Shown here piece after piece: positions 1 through 5,069 of a DNA stretch of 5,785 nt. The position numbers were made by a program, and so were the translations under genes. Within the stretch, counting starts at the first letter, position 1. Every line of letters starts with the position of its first letter. The notes under the pieces were generated by a model. That model did not search any database. It worked only from the letters and a program-made list of their open reading frames with translations, and was not told where the DNA came from. The stretch is from the NCBI GenBank assembly GCA_017628675.1, contig JAGBYS010000280.1, positions 1 to 5,785 on the forward strand, given 5' to 3'. Source of the stretch: Tidjanibacter sp. Its GTDB lineage: Bacteria; Bacteroidota; Bacteroidia; Bacteroidales; Rikenellaceae.

Positions 1-252
1 GATGAAGGGAATCTTCTGGTTGTGAACCACTTGGAAGACTATGGGGTCGTTGTGGTAGCTCTCGCCCATACGTTCCATTGCGTAGGACCAGAGGCGCATC
101 GGGTTCTTCTCCTTCTGCTGGAGCATACGCGACATACGGGTGGTGAAGAGCAGCGAGGCGGAGCCGATAATCATCGCCACGGTGATTATCAGCACCCTCT
201 TTTTGTAGGGTACGCCCTTGATTCTGCGCCACATTGTGTCCAACACCGACAT
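1..252 (-). CDS. Putative sensor histidine kinase, N-terminal fragment (runs off the left edge)
   Basis: The frame reads from ATG at 252 through 84 codons to the window edge without a stop. The protein starts with a short basic cytoplasmic stretch (MSVLDTMWRRIKG...YKKR), then one membrane segment at about residues 20-37. A charged stretch (QQKEKNP) follows, then LWSYAMERM and VVHNQKIPF near the edge. Bacteroidota membrane histidine kinases often show this order: one N-terminal helix, an acidic/basic linker, an LWA-type helix, then an N-x-x-IP sensor-like stretch. The catalytic HisKA and HATPase domains would lie outside the window, so the kinase call is inference from family style only. It begins 35 bp after the S41 protease stop codon, on the same strand, and is probably the next gene of the same operon. 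ATG at 234 (MWRRIKG) is an alternative start. The membrane anchor is certain; the function is moderately supported. Confidence 0.62.
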   Translation of the reverse strand, partial: MSVLDTMWRRIKGVPYKKRVLIITVAMIIGSASLLFTTRMSRMLQQKEKNPMRLWSYAMERMGESYHNDPIVFQVVHNQKIPFI

Positions 253-287
253 ATCTCTTCCGTATTAATCTCTCTTGGTTGTGGGTG

Positions 288-1973
288 TTATTTGCGTGCG
301 GTGTCCTGCAGGGTGAGTATCTGGTTGTAGCGTTCGCCATCGCCCAGCACCTTCAGAGCCTCCTTGACCTCCTTGTCCGAGGGCAGGTTGTGGGCCGTCA
401 CACCCTCATCGAAGCAGTAGCGCCTGATGATGCTGTTCTCGATGGCCTCCGAAAGCTCTTTCTTGTACATCCAAAGGTAATCCTCGGTCTTCTTGGTGAG
501 GGTCTTCTTGATGGTAGCCATCTGCTCCTCGATCTCCTTGCCCCAGGGCTCATTGTTGGCAATCTTCTCAAACTCTGCCCAGTAGCGGTTGGCCATACTC
601 TCCCAGGCCACCTCTTTGCCCTGCATCCAGGTCACAAACTCGGCGTAGTTCTCGTCGGTGAGGTGGTATTTGGTGGGGATGACCTTGTCGGCGAGGGTGT
701 TGTAGTGGCGGCGGCTAAAGTCGCTCACGAAGTCGTCGATGTAGCCCTGTGCGTAGACCACCACGGAGAATGTACTGATGTATTCTGTCTTGAGAGGGAT
801 GTCGGGCATCACGCCGCCACCGTCATAGACCTTGCGGCCCGCCTTGGTGTGGAACTCGTTGATGAGCGAGTCGGGCACGGTGCTGACGCTGCCGTCGGCA
901 TTGTGTGCGCCATACTCGATGGCCTGTATGCACCTGCCGCTGGGCAGATGATACTTGGCGGTGGTAACCTTTGCGTAGGCCTCATAGCCCAGGGGGAAGG
1001 TGCTCTGCACCAGACCTTTGCCGTATGTCCTGCGGCCCATCACCACTGCTCGGTCGTGGTCCTGCAGTGCACCGGCCACAATCTCGGCAGCCGAGGCTGT
1101 GTCGTTATCGACAAGCACCACCAGGGGAATGGTGGGTGCAATGGGGGGATTCTCCGTTACGAACTTCTGATTCTCGTTGTGGCTCTTTGCCGAGCGTGTG
1201 CTCACCACCTCGGAGCCTGCGGGCAGGAAGTAGGAGAGGATGCTCACAGCCTCCTGAAGAATACCTCCCGAATTGTAGCGGTAGTCCAACACAAGGGCCT
1301 TCATACCCTTGTTCTCCAGATCCCTGTAGGCCCTCAGGAACTCTGCGGCACACCCCTCGGTGAAGTCCTCGTGGAGGATGTAGCCCACCGAGTCGTTGAG
1401 CATTGCGTGGTAGGGAACGCCGGGGATGGAGATCCTCTCGCGGGTGATTCTCACCTTCTGGGGCCTGTTGTCGGGGAACTTGCCGACCGTGAGCCTCACG
1501 GAGGTGCCGGGGTCGCCCTTGAGGCGGTCGCTCACCTGCTGGGTGGTCAGACCCTTGGCGTCCTGACCGTCGATCTCGAGGATGAGGTCGCCGGCTCGTA
1601 TGCCTGCACGATAGGCGGGCGAGCCCTTGTAGGGGGCGAAGAACTCCACATACTCTCCTCTGATGCGGATGGTCGAGCCTACGCCGCCATACTTACCCGT
1701 GGTCATCACATCGAACGACTCCATCTCCTCGGGGGAGAAGTACTCGGTGTAGGGGTCGAGAATCTTGGTCATACCCTCGGCTGCGGCGTCCATAATCTTC
1801 TCGGGCTCCACATTGTCCACATAGAAGAGGTTCAGGGTGCGCATCATATTGACCAGAATCTCCACCTGCTTGCCCAGGTTGTAGACATTACTCTTGGCTG
1901 CCGAGCCCAACAGGAGGCATCCTGCAACTCCTGCTACAACCACGGCATATTTCACAAATTTCCTTGCTGTCAT
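288..1973 (-). CDS. S41-family C-terminal processing protease (Ctp/Prc-like) with PDZ domain
   Basis: 561-residue serine protease of the envelope that probably trims or degrades periplasmic proteins. Order of parts, numbered from ATG at 1973: basic N-terminus and hydrophobic segment (about 7-24), helical region (30-85), PDZ domain (about 95-165) with GSPAYRAGIRAGD as the substrate-binding fold core, S41 core (about 178-350), and a helical C-terminal extension (about 400-561). The catalytic set is intact: Ser294 in DNDTASAAE, Lys319 in TYGKG and Gln323, with Ser-Lys spacing 25 and Lys-Gln spacing 4 as in E. coli Prc. The usual D-L-R-x-N-x-G-G motif reads DYRYNSGG (230-237). A longer frame begins with TTG at 1982, but the ATG three codons in is the better start. 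V16-A17-G18-C19 resembles a lipobox, though LLLG follows the Cys, so a membrane anchor is equally possible. It lies 39 bp after the small membrane protein gene. The family call is secure; the substrate is unknown. Confidence 0.95.
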   Translation of the reverse strand: MTARKFVKYAVVVAGVAGCLLLGSAAKSNVYNLGKQVEILVNMMRTLNLFYVDNVEPEKIMDAAAEGMTKILDPYTEYFSPEEMESFDVMTTGKYGGVGSTIRIRGEYVEFFAPYKGSPAYRAGIRAGDLILEIDGQDAKGLTTQQVSDRLKGDPGTSVRLTVGKFPDNRPQKVRITRERISIPGVPYHAMLNDSVGYILHEDFTEGCAAEFLRAYRDLENKGMKALVLDYRYNSGGILQEAVSILSYFLPAGSEVVSTRSAKSHNENQKFVTENPPIAPTIPLVVLVDNDTASAAEIVAGALQDHDRAVVMGRRTYGKGLVQSTFPLGYEAYAKVTTAKYHLPSGRCIQAIEYGAHNADGSVSTVPDSLINEFHTKAGRKVYDGGGVMPDIPLKTEYISTFSVVVYAQGYIDDFVSDFSRRHYNTLADKVIPTKYHLTDENYAEFVTWMQGKEVAWESMANRYWAEFEKIANNEPWGKEIEEQMATIKKTLTKKTEDYLWMYKKELSEAIENSIIRRYCFDEGVTAHNLPSDKEVKEALKVLGDGERYNQILTLQDTARK

Positions 1974-2012
1974 ATCTCTCAAAAGGTTGTTTTCAAAAGT
2001 GTGTGTTGGTTG

Positions 2013-2486
2013 TTACTGCTGGTTGGGGTGCTCCTGGCGCCAGATTCTCATCTGGCTCGAGATGCGGAACTCGGCCTCGACAACCCCCTTGCGCACACCG
2101 CCAATGGCGACGGTGTTGGGCGTGAGAGCCTTTATGGTGACGGCGTCGTCGCCCATAGCCAGGAGCCTGCGGATGGGGCCGGAGGCGCGGAATCGCAACT
2201 CTCCACCATCCTCCCTCTGGAGCGAGTAGCCGCCCCTGAGCATCGACTCCACAAGGATGTCGCGGTGCTGCTCCAGCGAGGCCTCCACCGTGCGCTCCAC
2301 AAAGCCATAGGAGGGGTAGGCGGCCGAGAGTGCCACAAGGGCCACCAGCAGGATTGCGCCCTTGGTGCCCAGGAGCTCTTGCTGATTGATGCCCAGCGTG
2401 TCGGTGGCGTTCATAGCCAGGTAGATGAGGGCCACCAGAAGGGCCATCTTCACAAAATGTTTCAGCGCTCTTAAAAAGTATCTCAT
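2013..2486 (-). CDS. Small membrane protein of unknown function, two N-terminal membrane segments
   Basis: 157 residues. I do not recognise the family. The N-terminus is basic (MRYFLRALKHFVK), followed by a membrane segment at about 14-26, a short loop with TDTLGINQQELLG, and a second segment at about 43-57 ending in AAYPSYGFVER. A soluble domain of about 95 residues follows, rich in short beta-like stretches (GYSLQRE, GELRFRAS, DAVTIKAL, TVAIGGVRKG, VVEAEFRIS). With two helices the N- and C-termini should lie on the same side, probably cytoplasmic because of the basic start. The alternating strands recall small PH-like or other beta domains, but that is only an impression. The upstream GTG at 2495 gives a longer frame; ATG at 2486 is preferred because AGGTG sits 6 nt before it. 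The gene lies between ispH (52 bp upstream) and the S41 protease (39 bp downstream) and is probably cotranscribed with them, which gives no firm clue to its role. Confidence 0.82.
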   Translation of the reverse strand: MRYFLRALKHFVKMALLVALIYLAMNATDTLGINQQELLGTKGAILLVALVALSAAYPSYGFVERTVEASLEQHRDILVESMLRGGYSLQREDGGELRFRASGPIRRLLAMGDDAVTIKALTPNTVAIGGVRKGVVEAEFRISSQMRIWRQEHPNQQ

Positions 2487-2492
2487 ATTGTT

Positions 2493-2497
2493 CACCT
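2493..2497 (-). promoter_or_regulatory. Ribosome binding site deciding the start of the small membrane protein
   Basis: On the minus strand AGGTG stands 6 nt before ATG at 2486. It overlaps the in-frame GTG at 2495, so it argues for the ATG as the true start. It is one of the few clear Shine-Dalgarno sequences in this window, where most starts have none, as is common in Bacteroidota. Confidence 0.6.
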
Positions 2498-2506
2498 ATC
2501 TCAATT

Positions 2507-2534
2507 TTGAATTCTGAATTCTGAATTTTGAATT
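2507..2534. repeat. Four-copy 7-bp tandem repeat, YTGAATT
   Basis: Four perfect head-to-tail heptamers: TTGAATT (2507-2513), CTGAATT (2514-2520), CTGAATT (2521-2527) and TTGAATT (2528-2534). Only the first base varies, between C and T. The array fills most of the 52-bp gap between ispH and the small membrane protein gene and is very AT-rich against GC-rich flanks. It creates two GAATTC sites, 7 bp apart. Heptameric short tandem repeats of this kind occur between genes in some bacteria, notably cyanobacteria; copy number may vary by slippage. A role in transcription or mRNA processing inside the operon is possible but not shown. Confidence 0.9.
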
Positions 2535-2538
2535 ACAA

Positions 2539-3417
2539 TTATAACGCTTCCGAGAGCCTCAAAATTGTATCCCTCACCCTCTCCATAAGCCAATGGGGGG
2601 TTGAGGTTGCTCCGCAGATGCCCACATTCTCCACACCCTCGAACATCTCCTTGCGGAGCTCCTCGGGCGACTCAATCTTTATGCTGTTGGGGTTTGCAGA
2701 GTGGCACGCCTCGAAGAGCACCTTGCCGTTGGAACTCTTGGCTCCGCAGACAAAGACCACCAGATCGCACCCCTTGGAAAACTCCTTCAGGTGTCCCTCT
2801 CTGCCGGCTACCTGGCGACAGATGGTGTCGCGCACCACGACCCTCTCGGGGACCTGGGAGCGAGCCAATACCTCGGCCTTGATCTCCTCGAAGAGTTTGA
2901 GGCTCTGGGTGGTTTGCGAGAGGAGGAATATGGGGCGCAAGAAGTCCACCTCCTCCAGGTCGGCAACCCTCTCCACGACGATTGCTCTATCCTCAATCTG
3001 CCCATTCAGACCCACAACCTCTGCGTGGCCCCTCTTGCCGAGGATGACCACCTGACCCCCTTCGGCCCTCATCCTGCTGTCGGCCTCAATGGTGAGCTTC
3101 TGGAGCTTGGCCACCACGGGGCAGGTCGCATCGGCGTAGCCAATGGAGGTGTCGTGGAGCAGTCGGTAGGTACTCTTGGGCTCTCCGTGGGCACGGATGA
3201 GCACTTTGCTCTGTGGGTCGGGGTTGATGTCCCGTATGTCGGCGTGGGAGATGGTTCTAATGCCCAGACTCTCGAGCCTTGCCACCTCCAGGTCGTTGTG
3301 GACAATGTCGCCGAGTGAGTAGACTCTGTGTCCGTCGGCCACGAGTTCCTCCGCCTTGGAGATGGCGCTCACCACTCCGTAGCAGAATCCCGACTTCTCA
3401 TCAATGGTTACTTTCAT
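2539..3417 (-). CDS. ispH: 4-hydroxy-3-methylbut-2-enyl diphosphate reductase (IspH/LytB)
   Basis: Last enzyme of the MEP isoprenoid pathway: it reduces HMBPP to isopentenyl and dimethylallyl diphosphate in the cytoplasm, using a [4Fe-4S] cluster. The 292-residue protein is full length for the single-domain form. The three cluster cysteines are Cys12 (SGFCYGV), Cys99 (DATCPVV) and Cys200 (DTICRQ). Substrate and acid-base residues are also present: His40 (DIVHN), His77 (RAHGEP), His131 and Glu133 (RGHAEVVG), the Thr pair 169-170 (SQTTQS), Ser228 and Asn230 (AKSSN), and Ser272 in GATSTP. There is no fused ribosomal S1 domain, as found in some relatives. The start is ATG at 3417, giving the standard MKVTIDEKSGFC opening; no clear ribosome site precedes it. 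It lies 43 bp after cmk, an arrangement seen in other Bacteroidota. Its presence shows that the organism makes isoprenoids through the MEP route. Confidence 0.98.
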   Translation of the reverse strand: MKVTIDEKSGFCYGVVSAISKAEELVADGHRVYSLGDIVHNDLEVARLESLGIRTISHADIRDINPDPQSKVLIRAHGEPKSTYRLLHDTSIGYADATCPVVAKLQKLTIEADSRMRAEGGQVVILGKRGHAEVVGLNGQIEDRAIVVERVADLEEVDFLRPIFLLSQTTQSLKLFEEIKAEVLARSQVPERVVVRDTICRQVAGREGHLKEFSKGCDLVVFVCGAKSSNGKVLFEACHSANPNSIKIESPEELRKEMFEGVENVGICGATSTPHWLMERVRDTILRLSEAL

Positions 3418-3460
3418 ACGCTGCTAAGTTCAATTGCTCTCCGCCTCGGTGTGGGGTGTG

Positions 3461-4162
3461 TTATGCTAAGGTGCTAAAGATGTTGTCGAACCACTCCATC
3501 TCCTCCTCGAGGCTCATTCCGCCGTTGTCCAGCACTATGGCGTCGTCGGCCTTGCGCAGGGGGCTGATTGCTCGGTTCTGGTCGAGGTAGTCCCTCTGGC
3601 GGATGTTCTCGACAATCTCCTGGCGGCTCACCTCCTCGCCCTTGGCCTGGAGTTCCAGGTAGCGGCGCTCGGCCCTCACCTCGGGGTCGGCCGTCATAAA
3701 GATTTTCAGCTCCGCATTGGGGAAGACAACGGTGCCGATGTCGCGGCCGTCCATCACCACACCCTTCTCTCGGCCCATCTCCTGCTGCATAGCCACCAGA
3801 CGCTCACGCACCTGACCGATGGCGCTCACAGCACTCACAAGGTTGCTCACGGTGATGGTCCTGATCTTACCCTCGACCCACTGGCCGTTCACATAGATGT
3901 CGCTGGCCCCACGGTCGGGGTTGAAACGGAAGTCGATGTGGATGTCGTCGAGCGAGGCCACAAGGCGCTCCTCGTTGAGGATGCCGTTCTCGATGCAACC
4001 GTTCTCGATGGCATAGAGGGTCACGGCACGATACATTGCGCCCGTGTCGATGAAGATGTAGCCGAGTCGGGCGGCCACCATCTTGGCAAAGGTGCTCTTG
4101 CCACAGGAGGAGAAGCCGTCGACGGCGATAACTATTTTCCTATTTGGTTTGGAATATTTCAT
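3461..4162 (-). CDS. cmk: Cytidylate kinase (CMP/dCMP kinase)
   Basis: Transfers phosphate from ATP to CMP or dCMP in pyrimidine salvage and CTP/dCTP supply. The 233 residues are close to the usual length (E. coli 227). The P-loop is GFSSCGKST (16-24) after IVIAVD. DTGAMYRAVTLY (39-50) is the NMP-binding start. DGRDIGTVVFP (138-148) carries the conserved CMP-recognising Arg and Asp. RQRDYLDQNRAISPL (188-202) is the lid and Ser-Pro region, and ADDAIVLDN closes the core. The only Met before the P-loop is the ATG at 4162, so the start is firm; it lies inside the 3' end of the exporter gene, giving a 23-bp overlap in a different frame. No Shine-Dalgarno is visible, which with the overlap suggests translational coupling to the exporter. 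ispH follows after 43 bp. Confidence 0.97.
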   Translation of the reverse strand: MKYSKPNRKIVIAVDGFSSCGKSTFAKMVAARLGYIFIDTGAMYRAVTLYAIENGCIENGILNEERLVASLDDIHIDFRFNPDRGASDIYVNGQWVEGKIRTITVSNLVSAVSAIGQVRERLVAMQQEMGREKGVVMDGRDIGTVVFPNAELKIFMTADPEVRAERRYLELQAKGEEVSRQEIVENIRQRDYLDQNRAISPLRKADDAIVLDNGGMSLEEEMEWFDNIFSTLA

Positions 4163-4820
4163 TCAGATGGAAGTTGATTTGAAGGTTGGAAATCATTGAT
4201 ATGATGAGTGATACACCAACGAGCGTGATGATGATGCCCGAGATGCGGTTGATCAGTACCAGGTGGCGTGGGCGGAAATACTTCCTCACCATCTTGAAGA
4301 GCGAGGAGAGTGCAAACCACCATCCCGCACACCCCATAAAGATGCCCAAAATCATTGAGGCGTTGGAGAAGGGGCCCTCGTCGGTGTCGTAGAAGCCGAG
4401 CGACTTGACGGTGGCAATGAGGGCTATGTGTACAAGGATATAGGCGGGGTTGGCGAAGCTCATCAGGAAGCCCGAGAGGTAGTCGCGCCAACTTGCCGTG
4501 TGCTTCTGTGAGCGGTTCTGACGCAGCTGGGTGTCGGTCTTCTTGAGGAAGATGTTCACACCGAAGATGGAGATCAGTATGCCAGCAATGCCCTTGATGA
4601 GCAGCATATTGCTCTCGATGAAGCCCGTGACAAACGAGAGCGAGAAGAAGGCGATGGAGGCATAGATGGTGTCGCTCGTGGCGATACCCAGGCCGGTGGT
4701 GATACCCGAGCGGAAACCTTTACTGATGTTGCGCTGGATGCACAGAATGGCGGTGGGGCCGGGAGGCATCGAGGCCATACATCCCACCATAACTCCTCCG
4801 ATAAGTGTCATTATCCACAT
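4140..4820 (-). CDS. LysE/RhtB-family transporter, probable amino-acid or small-metabolite exporter
   Basis: 226-residue inner-membrane protein with about six hydrophobic segments (roughly 2-16, 40-62, 72-92, 118-140, 155-175, 192-212). The family signature is in the first helix: SMPPGPTAILCIQRNISKG (17-35), followed by GITTGLGIATSDTIYA. The second half carries the inverted-repeat counterpart SFANPAYILV (121-130). Bacteroides LysE proteins read much the same in this region. The substrate cannot be told from sequence; known relatives export lysine, arginine, threonine or homoserine. The start is ATG at 4820, preceded by a purine run (AGAGAGAACT). The frame stays open upstream to a GTG at 4934, but the added 38 residues are basic, polar and unlike the family. 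This is the first gene of the leftward operon, it overlaps cmk by 23 bp, and it sits behind a long structured leader. Confidence 0.88.
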   Translation of the reverse strand: MWIMTLIGGVMVGCMASMPPGPTAILCIQRNISKGFRSGITTGLGIATSDTIYASIAFFSLSFVTGFIESNMLLIKGIAGILISIFGVNIFLKKTDTQLRQNRSQKHTASWRDYLSGFLMSFANPAYILVHIALIATVKSLGFYDTDEGPFSNASMILGIFMGCAGWWFALSSLFKMVRKYFRPRHLVLINRISGIIITLVGVSLIISMISNLQINFHLNEIFQTK

Positions 4821-4842
4821 AGTTCTCTCTCTTTTTTTTGTG

Positions 4843-4896
4843 AAAAAATTGCTCCGCTTGCGCCCCCCTGAGTTTCTGCTTTTGGGGTGGGCGGAG
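4843..4896 (-). terminator. Terminator-like hairpin in the exporter leader (candidate attenuator)
   Basis: On the minus strand CTCCGC (plus 4891-4896) can pair with GCGGAG (plus 4852-4857). Directly inside, a C-rich arm (plus 4884-4890) pairs with a G run (plus 4863-4868). That gives a 12-bp GC-rich stem with a 5-nt bulge, a 1-nt bulge and a 15-nt loop. Three nt after the stem comes a run of six T (plus 4848-4843). Hairpin plus T-run is the layout of an intrinsic terminator. It lies between the likely promoter and the exporter start, and lnt is divergent, so no upstream minus-strand gene ends here. On the plus strand no T-run follows the stem. Stability was judged by eye only. Confidence 0.55.
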
Positions 4897-4927
4897 AGGT
4901 GTGGTTTGCAGGCACCTTTGTGCCCAC
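4887..4927 (-). promoter_or_regulatory. Possible antiterminator pairing in the exporter leader
   Basis: On the minus strand GTGGGC (plus 4922-4927) is complementary to GCCCAC (plus 4887-4892). Nested inside, AGGTG (plus 4913-4917) pairs with CACCT (plus 4897-4901), separated by a 4x4 internal loop and closing an 11-nt loop. This structure uses bases of the 5' arm of the terminator-like hairpin, so the two cannot form together. A small local hairpin, GGCAC-AAAG-GTGCC (plus 4911-4924), would compete with it in turn. The layout resembles an attenuator or riboswitch expression platform. No known riboswitch class was recognised, and there is no short leader peptide with its own stop codon. Confidence 0.35.
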
Positions 4928-4940
4928 ATTTCACCGGCTA

Positions 4941-4948
4941 CAAAGGTA
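4941..4948 (-). promoter_or_regulatory. Bacteroidota promoter -7 element for the leftward operon
   Basis: TACCTTTG on the minus strand is an exact match to the Bacteroidota primary-sigma -7 consensus TAnnTTTG. The -33 region holds only a T-rich stretch (around plus 4965-4972), not a clean TTTG. Transcription would start near 4935-4938, leaving a leader of about 115 nt before the exporter ATG at 4820. This is the only good promoter seen for the six minus-strand genes. Confidence 0.65.
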
Positions 4949-5043
4949 GTTATTTTTCGGTTGTAAAAATCTCTTTTTGTCGCTAAAAGTACTCCGTGGA
5001 GAAAAAATATCACTCGAGGCTGAATAATTCCCGCCAAAAAGGT

Positions 5044-5051
5044 TATTTTTG
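5044..5051 (+). promoter_or_regulatory. Bacteroidota promoter -7 element for lnt
   Basis: TATTTTTG exactly fits TAnnTTTG. It ends 18 nt before the lnt start codon, so the 5' leader would be only about 13-16 nt. No convincing -33 TTTG is visible around 5020-5024. The sequence lies in an AT-rich stretch, so a chance match is somewhat more likely than for the leftward promoter. Confidence 0.5.
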
Positions 5052-5069
5052 TAAAAAATAAAGGATTCA

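Noticed and set aside
234..2474. Very long plus-strand open frame (746 codons) antisense to the protease and small membrane protein
   Set aside because: It lies exactly opposite two convincing genes. Its protein is rich in His, Gly, Leu and Val with no domain pattern, as expected from the complement of GC-biased codons.
2507..2534. CRISPR array or inverted-repeat terminator at the heptamer array
   Set aside because: Units are 7 bp with no spacers, and the array is direct rather than a GC-rich hairpin with a T-run.
2701..3318. Plus-strand open frame of 205 codons antisense to ispH
   Set aside because: ispH has every active-site residue on the other strand; this frame has low-complexity composition and no recognisable motif.
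4992..5001. CTCCGTGGAG as a repressor operator
   Set aside because: The arms are only 4 bp with a 2-bp centre, which is expected by chance in this length of sequence.
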